12,555 bases of DNA, taken from Actinomycetes bacterium (GTDB lineage: Bacteria; Actinomycetota; Actinomycetes; Actinomycetales; Dermabacteraceae). Where the stretch lies: positions 1 through 12,555 of the forward strand of contig JAEWEZ010000053.1 of assembly GCA_023389045.1 (NCBI GenBank), written 5' to 3'. Shown one piece after another: positions 5,687-12,555 of this stretch. The translations under genes and the position numbers were made by a program. Each line of letters begins with the position of its first letter. The first letter of the stretch is position 1. The notes beneath the pieces are model-generated. The model searched no databases, was not told the origin of the DNA, and worked only from the letters and a program-made list of their open reading frames with translations.

Positions 5687-8600
5687 TCAGCCCTCGAGGG
5701 GACCGCGCGCGTAGCCGCCCTGACCGACCAGGTCCAGCGGCACCGGCAGCGGATTCCCGTAGCGGTGGTTGGTCGCCGAAATGGCCTGCTCATGCAGGAA
5801 GGTCAGCAGTTCCACGCGACCGGAAGCCGTCACCGGGCCGGTAAACAGCGCCACCTCGACCCGACGCGAGATCGCCTCGTGCAGGGCGTCATCCACGGTG
5901 CCGATCACACGGATTCGCAGCGGAGTGAGCGCATCCACGCGGGCCGCGAAGGTGCGTGCATCCTCGACCCGCACGGAGCCGGAGGAGATGCCCGCCTTCA
6001 GGGCCGCGGCACGCTGCTCCTCGGTGGCCAGGCTGACCTCAACCTCGGCGCCGACCATCTGCGCGGCGTGCAGCACGCGCTCCACCTCGACCGGTCGTGC
6101 ATCCTCGGCGGCACGCACCGCCGTGCCCACCGGCAGGTAACGCAGCACATTGATCTCGCCGTGCAGATCCTGCACATCGCGCGGGGCGAAGACGGTGGCC
6201 ATATGGTCACGGTCGGAGTGCTTGGCGGCGGCGAGCCATTCCTGCTCGGGCAGGTCAGCGTGCACATCCTCGGCGTCCATCAGATGCACCAGGTAGTTGG
6301 GGCCGCCGGCCTTGGCGGTCTGGCCGATCGCCGAACGCTTCCACCCGCCGAAGGCCTGGCGCTGCACGATCGCGCCGGTGATGCCACGGTTGATGTACAG
6401 GTTTCCGGCCTGCACATGCTGGGTCCACCAGGCGATTTCCTTCTCATCCAGGGAGTGCAGACCGGCGGTGAGGCCGAAGGCGGTGCCGTTCTGCATCCGC
6501 ACCGCGTCCTCGAGGGTGTCGGCGTGCATGATGCCAAGGATCGGCCCGAAGTACTCGGTGAGGTGGTACTCCGAGCCCTCCCGCACACCGGTGCGCACAC
6601 CGGGGGAGAAGAGACGGCCGGTGTCATCCAGCGGCTGCGGCTCGGCGAGCCAGGTTTCACCCTCGCCCAGTTCCGTGAGGCCACGCATGAGCTTCTCGCC
6701 GGGCTTTTCGATGACCGGGCCTACCTGCACGGTCGGATCGGTCGGATGCCCCACGTGCAGGCTCAGCACCGCATCGGCAAGCTGCGCCTGGAAGCGGCGC
6801 GAGCGGGAGACGGAGCCGACGGTGATCACGAGAGAGGCGGCCGAGCACTTCTGCCCGGCATGCCCGAAGGCACTGTAGGCAACATCGCGGGCAGCCAGAT
6901 CCAGATCCGCATGCGGGGTGACGATGATCGAGTTCTTACCGCTGGCCTCCGCCTTGATCGGCAGCTGCGGACGCCAGGAGGCAAACAGTTCGGCGGTCTC
7001 ATAGGCGCCGGTGAGGATCAGCTGGTCGATGCGCGGATCCGAGATCAGCGCCTGCCCCACCTCATTTTCCGGGGTGTCCACGACCACGAGAACGTCCTTG
7101 GGCACCCCCGCCTTATGCAGCAGAGAGGCCGCGAAAGTACCGCAGCGCAGCGCCTGCGGGGCCGGCTTGACGATGACCGCAGAGCCGGTGGCGAGCGGAG
7201 CTGCCATGCCGCCGGTGGGGATAGCCACCGGGAAGTTCCACGGCGGAGTGACCAGGGTGATCGGCCGCGGGGTGAAGCGCACATCGGTGCAGGTGGCGAG
7301 GGCCTCGGCCTGATCGGCGTAGTAGAGCAGGAAGTCGATCGCTTCGCTGACCTCGGGATCGCCCTGCTCGAGGGTCTTCCCGGTTTCGGCAGCCATCACT
7401 TCGAGCAGCTCTGCCCGGTGCGCAGCGAAGATCTGAGCGGAGCGGCGCAGCACGCTGGCGCGTTCGCGCGGCTCCAGGGCCGACCAGGTCTCAAAGCCTT
7501 TCTGTGCCGAGGAGATGGCCTTCTCGACACCCTCGACGGTGGTGCAGGCGGCGGCGCGGGCCACGTCCTCGCCCACCTTGCTGCCGCGGATCCGATGGGT
7601 GATCTCCTCCGCCCAGGCCTGGTTGGCGGCGGTGGACATATCCGTATCGGGGGTGTTTCGGAACGCGCCAGGGATAGCCGGGATCACGCTCGAGCCGAGC
7701 TCGGGCAGGCCCTCGCGGGCTTCGCTGCTGCGGTCCTGATCGCGGTGCGTGGGCAGGGAGGTTTCTTCGACGGCGCGGCGCAGGGAACGCTCAAAGCGGC
7801 CGCCCTCGCGTTCGAAGAGTTCGGGGCGGGAATCCAGCTCGAACACCGCGGACATGAAGTTTTCGCTCGAGGCGTTTTCTTCGAGGCGACGCACCAGGTA
7901 GGAGACGGCAACGTCGAACTGCTGGGGTTCCACCACCGGCACGTACAGGCGCATGGATCCGACGGTTTCGCGCACCACGGCCTGCTGGCCGGGCGCCATA
8001 CCGGCGAGCATCTCGAACTCGACGCCACCGGCATCCCCGACCTCGATACCGCGTTCGCGCATCACCAGGTAGGCGTAGGCGGCGTCGAAGAGGTTGTGCC
8101 CGGCCACACCGAGGTTCACGGCCCGCAGATGCTCGGGCCGCAGGGCATCCAGCAGCACTCGCTTGTACTGCGCATCGGTGGCTTCCTTGCTGAGCAGCGG
8201 CGCCTGGGTCCAGCCGTGCAGGGAGGCATCCACGCGCTCCATTGCGAGGTTCGCGCCCTTGACCAGACGCACCTTGATCGGGGCGCCCCCGGCATCCACG
8301 CGAGCGGTGGCGAAGGCGCGCAGGCGCTCCATGGCATGCATCGCATCGGGCAGGTAGGCCTGCAGCACGATGCCGGCGCGGTAGTTCTTCAGCTCGGGGC
8401 GGTCCATGAGCTTCTCGAACACCTCAAGGGTGATCTCGAGGTCCTTGTACTCCTCCATGTCCATATTGATGAACGTGGGGCGGGGACCGGAGGCCGCCTC
8501 GAGGTACAGCGGCAGCAGGGTTTCCACGATCCGCTCGACCGTCTGCTCTGCGGCCCACAGCGGCAGGTGGTCAACGATCGAGGAGACCTTGATCGAGACG

Positions 8601-9142
8601 TAGTCAACGTCGGGCCGCGCCACCAGATCGCGCACACCCTGCAGACGGCGGCGCGCTTCCTGCGCGCCGAGCACCGCTTCACCCAGCAGGTTGATATTGA
8701 GTTTGGTGCCGTCGGCGGTCAGACGCGCAATGGAGCGTCCCAGGTGAGGATCGCGGGCATCCAGGATCAGGTGGGACACCATCTGACGCATGGTCCGACG
8801 GGCCATCGGCACCACCAGCTGCGGGGCCACGCGCGAGGCGGAACCGCCCAGGGAGACGATCCGACGCAGCGCGGCCGGCAGGAAGGCCGGCGGGTTTTTC
8901 GCCAGACGCTGCAGCTCCTCGGCGGCGGCGCGGGGATCCTCGGGGCGGATCACGCGGTCCACGAAGGCCAGCGTGAAGTCCAGACCGTCGGGATCGCGCA
9001 ACAGATCCGCGAGCATCTTCGCGGGGCCGGGAACGGGCCGCGTGGCGGCAGCCTGGACCCAGGTGGAGACCTGGTCCGCGACCTGCTTCGCGGTGACGTT
9101 CGGGACGGAGCCGTGATCGGCGGTGGCGGCGACGGACGTCAC
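5687..9142 (-). CDS. putA: Bifunctional proline dehydrogenase / L-glutamate gamma-semialdehyde dehydrogenase (type B PutA)
   Basis: Oxidises proline to glutamate in two steps: an FAD-dependent proline dehydrogenase, then an NAD+-dependent semialdehyde dehydrogenase, with intermediate channelling expected from the family. The 1151-residue protein has an N-terminal helical arm (about 1-120), the proline dehydrogenase barrel (about 125-440; KLNINLLGEAVLG, KVSSI, VRLVKGANLA at 291-300 and the substrate-binding YLVRRLEEN at 415-423), and a linker to about 500. The aldehyde dehydrogenase domain has TPPWNFPVAIPTGG at 632-645, Glu732 in EASGKN and catalytic Cys766 in GQKCSA. A C-terminal domain ends with LTFLHEQAISATNHRYGNP. 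No ribbon-helix-helix DNA-binding domain is present, so it is type B and not self-repressing. The start is GTG at 9142, with AGAGGAG nine bases upstream. It is a single-gene unit. Confidence 0.95.
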   Translation of the reverse strand: MTSVAATADHGSVPNVTAKQVADQVSTWVQAAATRPVPGPAKMLADLLRDPDGLDFTLAFVDRVIRPEDPRAAAEELQRLAKNPPAFLPAALRRIVSLGGSASRVAPQLVVPMARRTMRQMVSHLILDARDPHLGRSIARLTADGTKLNINLLGEAVLGAQEARRRLQGVRDLVARPDVDYVSIKVSSIVDHLPLWAAEQTVERIVETLLPLYLEAASGPRPTFINMDMEEYKDLEITLEVFEKLMDRPELKNYRAGIVLQAYLPDAMHAMERLRAFATARVDAGGAPIKVRLVKGANLAMERVDASLHGWTQAPLLSKEATDAQYKRVLLDALRPEHLRAVNLGVAGHNLFDAAYAYLVMRERGIEVGDAGGVEFEMLAGMAPGQQAVVRETVGSMRLYVPVVEPQQFDVAVSYLVRRLEENASSENFMSAVFELDSRPELFEREGGRFERSLRRAVEETSLPTHRDQDRSSEAREGLPELGSSVIPAIPGAFRNTPDTDMSTAANQAWAEEITHRIRGSKVGEDVARAAACTTVEGVEKAISSAQKGFETWSALEPRERASVLRRSAQIFAAHRAELLEVMAAETGKTLEQGDPEVSEAIDFLLYYADQAEALATCTDVRFTPRPITLVTPPWNFPVAIPTGGMAAPLATGSAVIVKPAPQALRCGTFAASLLHKAGVPKDVLVVVDTPENEVGQALISDPRIDQLILTGAYETAELFASWRPQLPIKAEASGKNSIIVTPHADLDLAARDVAYSAFGHAGQKCSAASLVITVGSVSRSRRFQAQLADAVLSLHVGHPTDPTVQVGPVIEKPGEKLMRGLTELGEGETWLAEPQPLDDTGRLFSPGVRTGVREGSEYHLTEYFGPILGIMHADTLEDAVRMQNGTAFGLTAGLHSLDEKEIAWWTQHVQAGNLYINRGITGAIVQRQAFGGWKRSAIGQTAKAGGPNYLVHLMDAEDVHADLPEQEWLAAAKHSDRDHMATVFAPRDVQDLHGEINVLRYLPVGTAVRAAEDARPVEVERVLHAAQMVGAEVEVSLATEEQRAAALKAGISSGSVRVEDARTFAARVDALTPLRIRVIGTVDDALHEAISRRVEVALFTGPVTASGRVELLTFLHEQAISATNHRYGNPLPVPLDLVGQGGYARGPLEG

Positions 9143-9195
9143 TGTTCGTCACTCCTCTTCATGCGTGGGAACCGGAGGCACTCCCTCCTGTGCGA

Positions 9196-9201
9196 ATCGT
9201 A
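9196..9201 (-). promoter_or_regulatory. Possible -10 element of putA
   Basis: The minus-strand hexamer TACGAT lies 53 bases before the putA GTG and is the same -10 hexamer as in the GH76 promoter. No convincing -35 box lies at normal spacing, so a regulator or an alternative sigma factor may be needed, or the call may be wrong. Confidence 0.3.
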
Positions 9202-9331
9202 GTTGCTTCACGGCACTGCTGAGGCACCGCAAACGCCCCGATCTCCGGTGGGATGGATAGGGACCAGCTGGCGTACAGGGCGGCTGTGCAAGGATGAGGG
9301 AGTAACTCCCCGTCTACGACTGGAGATCGTG

Positions 9332-9781
9332 ATGAAGAAGTTCCTGTTCCTGTCCGGCCTGGCAATCGGTTTCGTCGTCGGCTCCAAGATGGGTCGCGGC
9401 CCCTACGAGGCGCTGGAGTCCAAGACACGCGAGCTCGTCGAGGATCCGACGGTGCGCGAGCGCGCCGCGCAGGCCCGCGACACCGCCGTGAAGGTGGCGT
9501 CCGACGTGACCGAGACGGTCAAGGAAAAGGCTCCCGAAGTAGCCGAGACCATCAAGGAGAAGGCTCCCGAGGTGGCTGCCGCTGCTTCCGCCAAGGCTGA
9601 GGACGCCAAGGCTGCCGTGAAGGACCGCGTGGACTCTGCTCGTTCCGGCGACAAGACCGAGGACGATGACAAGAAGTCCGATGAGAAGGCTGACGAGAAG
9701 GCCGACACCGAGCGTTCCGAGGGCACCGCGGACGCCGCCGGTGACGCCGAGGTGGGCGAGGACAAGCCGCTCAGCTCCTGA
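9332..9781 (+). CDS. Small membrane-anchored YtxH-like protein with charged helical tail
   Basis: A 149-residue protein with no known enzymatic role. Residues 1-20 form one hydrophobic segment (FLFLSGLAIGFVVGSKMGRGPYE), the pattern of YtxH-type actinobacterial proteins in which a Gly-rich membrane helix ends in a G-x-(K/R)-x-G-R-x-x-Y/F motif. The rest is Lys/Glu/Ala-rich, with two consecutive 11-residue repeats ET(V/I)KEKAPEVA at 61-71 and 72-82, suggesting amphipathic or coiled-coil helices of the apolipoprotein/LEA kind. The tail from about 105 is acidic and probably disordered (DEKADEKAD, then a Gly/Ala/Asp stretch). The start is ATG at 9332, with GGAG six bases upstream; an upstream in-frame ATG at 9203 would add an implausible 43-residue leader. 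Related proteins are linked to stress in other bacteria, but function here is unknown. It diverges from putA and converges on tdk. Confidence 0.85.
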   Translation: MKKFLFLSGLAIGFVVGSKMGRGPYEALESKTRELVEDPTVRERAAQARDTAVKVASDVTETVKEKAPEVAETIKEKAPEVAAAASAKAEDAKAAVKDRVDSARSGDKTEDDDKKSDEKADEKADTERSEGTADAAGDAEVGEDKPLSS

Positions 9782-9799
9782 GAATCAGCTCCTGAGAAT
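9772..9799 (+). repeat. 14-bp tandem duplication spanning the stop codon
   Basis: CAGCTCCTGAGAAT occurs twice in direct succession (9772-9785 and 9786-9799). The first copy contains the stop codon of the YtxH-like gene and the second supplies a spare TGA out of translation. It looks like a recent slippage or duplication event. Confidence 0.8.
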
Positions 9800-9850
9800 G
9801 CGTCAGCATCTGGCCTGCACCGCAGGGTGATCGCCCGAAGCGTCGCCGCG

Positions 9851-9892
9851 ACGGGCCGGGGAACTCAGCCGATCAGGCGAGCCCCGGCCCGT
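9851..9892. terminator. Bidirectional terminator overlapping the 3' end of tdk
   Basis: Eleven-base arms (9851-9861 and 9882-9892) built on ACGGGCCGGGG pair around a 20-base loop. On the plus strand the stem is followed by TTCTGTTC, as expected for ending the YtxH-like transcript 70 bp after its stop. The right arm lies within the last codons of tdk and the loop carries the tdk stop codon, so the same DNA encodes protein and forms the hairpin. Confidence 0.6.
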
Positions 9893-10482
9893 TTCTGTTC
9901 CGCAAGGAAGCACGGACCGCACAGAGACTCATAGGTGACTTCTGCACCGGTGCCACCGTCGATAGCCACCTGCTCACCCTCAAAAACATGCACCCCGTTC
10001 ACGGTGCGGCAGTTGAACTCAGCCTGCGAGCCGCAGCGGCACATCGTCGGGAGTTTCTCGAAGTTATCGGCGAGTTCGAAGAGCCGTGCACTGCCGGGGA
10101 AGGTGTGGGAGAGGAAGTCGATGCGCAGCCCGTAGCAGATCACCGAGATGCCATCTTCTTTCGCGACCAGGAAGAGCTGGTCGATCTGCTCGCGGGTGAG
10201 GAACTGTGATTCATCCACGAGCACGCAGTGCAGCGGGCGCAGTTCTTTTTCGTCGGCCACGCGGTGAATATGGGCGCGCAGGTCTTCACCGTGCTCGACG
10301 AGCACATCGACCTGCCGCTTCGCACCGCCACGGGCCACCACCCAGTCCTCACCCTTGGTGTCGAGCGCAGGCTTCACGGTGATGGTCGCGAGCCCGCGTT
10401 CGGCGTAGTTGTACGCCGTTTTGATAAGGGTGTCCGACTTCCCGGAGTTCATCGCTCCGTACTTGAAGTGCAGCTTGGCCAT
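9865..10482 (-). CDS. tdk: Thymidine kinase, type II
   Basis: Phosphorylates thymidine to dTMP with ATP in the nucleotide salvage pathway. The 205-residue length is normal for the bacterial type II (TK1-like) family. Visible motifs are the P-loop GAMNSGKS (9-16), the catalytic DESQF (90-94, general base Glu91), the CYGLRIDF segment (116-123), and four zinc-binding cysteines, Cys148 and Cys150 (MCRCG) with Cys188 and Cys191 (LCGPC), that hold the lasso domain. YES at 184-186 is part of the thymidine-binding lasso. The start at 10482 places the P-loop at the usual distance from the N-terminus. GGAG lies ten bases upstream, a rather long spacing. The frame stays open far upstream, but that part is antisense to the next gene. 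A TAGACT hexamer at 10550-10545 is a weak -10 candidate. The gene is monocistronic and faces away from the sugar isomerase-like gene. Confidence 0.96.
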   Translation of the reverse strand: MAKLHFKYGAMNSGKSDTLIKTAYNYAERGLATITVKPALDTKGEDWVVARGGAKRQVDVLVEHGEDLRAHIHRVADEKELRPLHCVLVDESQFLTREQIDQLFLVAKEDGISVICYGLRIDFLSHTFPGSARLFELADNFEKLPTMCRCGSQAEFNCRTVNGVHVFEGEQVAIDGGTGAEVTYESLCGPCFLAEQKRAGARLIG

Positions 10483-10583
10483 GGGGATGCGGCTCCAGGG
10501 GCGTTCGGGGGCGCGGGCGCGCAGACTATTGAGGGATCCCCGCCAGTCTAGGTGCTGTGCCCAAGGACCCCCATCAGCCCGCA

Positions 10584-10612
10584 GGCCGGGCATAAACTGC
10601 AAGAGCCCGGCC
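10584..10612 (+). other. GC-rich hairpin in the tdk / isomerase spacer with a -10-like loop
   Basis: GGCCGGGC (10584-10591) pairs with GCCCGGCC (10605-10612) around a 13-base loop containing TAAACT, the same hexamer proposed as the metG -10 box. No good -35 box precedes it. It may be the -10 of the isomerase-oleA transcript placed inside a palindrome, or simply a leader hairpin. Apart from this, the 216-bp spacer shows only weak promoter-like hexamers. Confidence 0.35.
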
Positions 10613-10687
10613 CCGGGGCGCGGTTCGACGCCGCCTCGCTCCCCGCGGGATCTGCACGGTGGGAGCAGACCGGTGCCGGCGGCGACG

Positions 10688-10694
10688 AAGGAGG
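10688..10694 (+). promoter_or_regulatory. Ribosome binding site fixing a GTG start
   Basis: AAGGAGG is the strongest ribosome binding site in the window. It lies four bases before a GTG at 10699 that is in frame with the TIM-barrel gene, whereas the in-frame ATGs at 10552 and 10741 have no comparable site. Confidence 0.75.
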
Positions 10695-10698
10695 AGCC

Positions 10699-11838
10699 GT
10701 GAGGCCGCAGCCCGAGGAGAAGAACCCTGGCAGCGAGCACATGCGCCCAGCCCAGCCAGCCCCTATCAAGCACCAGGCCCGTCGGCGCGGTCAGCGCCCG
10801 CCCCTCACCCGCTCGAACCGCGCCGCCCGCACCGGGCACGAAGCCCTCTCGCGCCGTCTGAGCGCCGGTGACCCCCTCAGCGAGCAGCACCCAGCTCGTC
10901 GGATCCCCGTCGGACTCTCCAGTTCCAGCGTGTTCCCCGCCGGGGTGGAGGAGTGTTTCCGGATCGCGCGCGACACCGGCTACGACGGGGTGGAGGTGAT
11001 GGTCTCCTATCCCAAAGACACGCAGGATGCGCGCACCCTGCGCAGCTACGCCGAGTACTACGGGCAGCCGATTCTCTCCCTGCACGCCCCGACCCTGTTC
11101 CTTTTGCAAGCGCTGTGGGGCCGCGATCCGTGGACGAAAATCGAACGCACCGTGCAACTGGCCGTGGAGCTCGAGGTGCCGACGGTGGTCGCGCATCCAC
11201 CGTTCCGCTGGCAGGGCGCCTACGCCCGCGGCTTCGTCGAGGGCGTCGCCGCGCTCGAGGAACGCTACGGCGTCGCGATCGCCGTGGAGAACATGTACCC
11301 GTGGCGCCTCGGGGTGCGTGAGGGAATGGTCTACCTGCCCGACCATGACCCGACCGATGAGGACTACGCGCACGTGACCGTAGACCTCTCCCACGCCGCG
11401 ACCGCCGGCGATGACGCCCTCGCGATGATCGACCGGCTCGGCGACCGTCTGGCCCACCTGCACCTGGCCGATGGCACCGGTCGGACCACCAAAGACGAAC
11501 ACCTCCCGCCGGGGGAGGGGAATCAGCCCTGCGCGGAAGTGCTGCGTCGGCTCTCCAACCGCGGCTGGACCGGTTCCGTGCTGGTCGAGGTGACCACCCG
11601 AGGCGCCAAGAGCACGGCGCAACGAGAGAACACCCTGCGCCAGTGCGTGGACTTTGCCCGGCACCACCTGGGACACCACCTCGGTGAGAAAACGGCAGAA
11701 GAGACCCGAGGCGCCGTCCTCAGCGGTGATCGACGTGGGATCGGCCACCCCTCACCCGATGCCCAGCACAGCAGTGAAAGAATGACCCCAGCGTCCGCGC
11801 CCACCGCCGGGCCCGCTCCGCGTCACCGCCCCGGGTGA
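10699..11838 (+). CDS. Sugar phosphate isomerase/epimerase-like TIM-barrel protein
   Basis: A xylose-isomerase-like (AP endonuclease 2 superfamily) barrel of unknown substrate, 379 residues from the GTG at 10699. The fold is supported by the spaced elements GLSSSSVFPAG (72-82), GYDGVEVMV (94-102), LSLHAP (127-132), VVAHPPF (163-169), VAIAVENMYP (192-201), VTVDLSHAA (226-234), HLHLADG (253-259), EHLPPGEG (268-275) and VLVEVTT (294-300). Conserved Glu99, His129, His166, Glu197, Asp229, His232, His255 and Glu297 sit where family members bind a divalent metal and sugar-like substrate. Unusual are a basic, Pro/Arg-rich N-terminal extension of about 68 residues and a low-complexity C-terminal tail of about 55 residues, both lacking family features; if the extension is not translated the start would be further in. 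It precedes oleA by 36 bp on the same strand, so co-transcription is likely. A role in olefin synthesis is not established. Confidence 0.85.
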   Translation: MRPQPEEKNPGSEHMRPAQPAPIKHQARRRGQRPPLTRSNRAARTGHEALSRRLSAGDPLSEQHPARRIPVGLSSSSVFPAGVEECFRIARDTGYDGVEVMVSYPKDTQDARTLRSYAEYYGQPILSLHAPTLFLLQALWGRDPWTKIERTVQLAVELEVPTVVAHPPFRWQGAYARGFVEGVAALEERYGVAIAVENMYPWRLGVREGMVYLPDHDPTDEDYAHVTVDLSHAATAGDDALAMIDRLGDRLAHLHLADGTGRTTKDEHLPPGEGNQPCAEVLRRLSNRGWTGSVLVEVTTRGAKSTAQRENTLRQCVDFARHHLGHHLGEKTAEETRGAVLSGDRRGIGHPSPDAQHSSERMTPASAPTAGPAPRHRPG

Positions 11839-11874
11839 CCAGGACGAAGAGCACGAACGAGGTAGCAACTGCAC

Positions 11875-12555
11875 ATGGCGAATACGTCCATCGTCCACCG
11901 CAATACCGCCCTGCTCGCCATTGAGGCGACCGAGGCGCAGATTCCCGTCACCTCCGATGAGATTGACGAGATGCTCGCCCCGGCTCGGAAGCGTCTGCGC
12001 CTCCCCAAAGGCATCCTGCAGCGCGTGGCCGGCGTGTACGAGCGCCGCTGGTGGAGCGACCCGGTCAACGGATGGCGCCAGGGCATCGTGCTCGCCGCCG
12101 AACGCGCCATGGCCAAAGCCGGCATCATGCGCGACCAGGTGGGGCTGATCATCAACGCCTCCGTCTCCCGCGAACACCTGGAACCGGCGGTCTCCACCTC
12201 CGTGCACCATGCGCTCGGCCTGCCCACCAGCTGCATGAACTTCGACATCACCAATGCCTGCCTCGGCTTCATCAACGCGATGACCATGGCCGCCGGCATG
12301 ATCGACGCCGGGCACATCAAATACGCCCTGATCGTCGGCTCCGAAAACGTCGAAGGCGTCCAGCGCGGAACGATTGAACGTCTCAACGGGAAAGCCTCGA
12401 CCCGCGCCGACTTCAACAACCAGTTCGCCTCCCTGACCCTCGGCTCCGGCGCCGCTGCCGCCGTGCTCGGCCCCGCCGACCTGCACCCCGAGGGCCACCG
12501 CCTGAACGTGACCGAATCCCGCGCCGGCACCCAGCACCACGCCCTGTGCATCGGG
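11875..12555 (+). CDS. oleA: OleA-type thiolase (head-to-head condensation of fatty acyl-CoA), 5' part
   Basis: The first 227 codons of a thiolase-fold enzyme cut by the window end. OleA joins two long-chain acyl-CoAs in a Claisen condensation to a beta-keto acid, the first step of long-chain olefin synthesis; OleD, OleC and OleB finish the pathway. The active-site cysteine is Cys129 in FDITNACLGFINAM. OleA rather than FabH is indicated by VGLIINASVSREHLEPAVST, where Glu103 matches the OleA catalytic-base glutamate, exactly 26 residues before the cysteine as in the well-studied Xanthomonas enzyme (Glu117/Cys143). LTLGSGAAAAVLG (188-199) is the usual thiolase glycine segment. The ATG at 11875 has GAGGT 11 bases upstream, a long spacing. 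The C-terminal His and Asn catalytic residues lie outside the window. A 3-oxoacyl-ACP synthase III label is the likely automatic annotation. Confidence 0.9.
   Translation, partial: MANTSIVHRNTALLAIEATEAQIPVTSDEIDEMLAPARKRLRLPKGILQRVAGVYERRWWSDPVNGWRQGIVLAAERAMAKAGIMRDQVGLIINASVSREHLEPAVSTSVHHALGLPTSCMNFDITNACLGFINAMTMAAGMIDAGHIKYALIVGSENVEGVQRGTIERLNGKASTRADFNNQFASLTLGSGAAAAVLGPADLHPEGHRLNVTESRAGTQHHALCIG

Noticed and set aside
5612..9202. A 1196-codon open frame on the plus strand, exactly opposite putA
   Set aside because: Its translation is His/Gly/Arg-rich with no recognisable domain, as expected from the antisense of a GC-biased gene; putA has clear catalytic motifs along the whole length.
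10483..11748. Upstream in-frame extension of tdk to a 627-codon frame
   Set aside because: The extension is antisense to the TIM-barrel gene, and thymidine kinases begin about eight residues before the P-loop, matching the ATG at 10482.
11752..12551. Open frames on the minus strand opposite oleA
   Set aside because: They are antisense of a clearly conserved thiolase and show no family features.

Overview
The window comes from a high-GC actinobacterium, most likely a member of the Micrococcales; a Dermabacteraceae-like genome is my guess and not something the sequence proves. The reasons are strongly GC-biased third codon positions, which create very long antisense open frames, two probable leaderless genes, a eukaryotic-type UDP-glucose pyrophosphorylase, a type B PutA without a DNA-binding domain, and an OleA-type thiolase. 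There are no tRNA or rRNA genes, insertion sequences, prophage genes or CRISPR arrays. It reads as chromosomal housekeeping and metabolism with one cell-surface hydrolase.

Layout, left to right. (1) The 3' end of a siderophore-interacting FAD/NAD(P)H reductase (+, 1-404) converges on metG (-, 555-2363); a perfect 22-bp inverted repeat lies between them. (2) metG and a UGP-type UTP-glucose-1-phosphate uridylyltransferase (+, 2527-3909) diverge from a 163-bp spacer, and each has a -10-like box so close to its ATG that both mRNAs are probably leaderless. (3) After a strong terminator (3964-4003) and two short hairpin repeats comes a Tat-exported GH76 alpha-1,6-mannanase-like protein (-, 4134-5423) with a good promoter and ribosome binding site. 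(4) A second terminator (5597-5630) ends the large putA gene (-, 5687-9142). (5) putA diverges from a small membrane-anchored YtxH-like protein (+, 9332-9781), which converges on tdk, a type II thymidine kinase (-, 9865-10482). Their shared terminator hairpin extends into the tdk coding sequence. (6) tdk diverges from a TIM-barrel sugar phosphate isomerase/epimerase-like gene (+, 10699-11838), followed after 36 bp on the same strand by oleA (+, 11875 to the window edge), the first gene of long-chain olefin biosynthesis.

Most of these genes are independent units: protein synthesis (metG), nucleotide sugars (UGPase), proline catabolism (putA), nucleotide salvage (tdk), iron release (the reductase) and surface glycan cleavage (GH76). 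The only probable co-transcribed pair is the TIM-barrel protein with oleA. If the usual oleB/C/D genes follow beyond position 12555, this is the edge of a hydrocarbon-synthesis operon with an uncharacterised leading gene. I see no convincing new defence or mobile system here; that pair and the intergenic palindromes are the parts most worth a second look.
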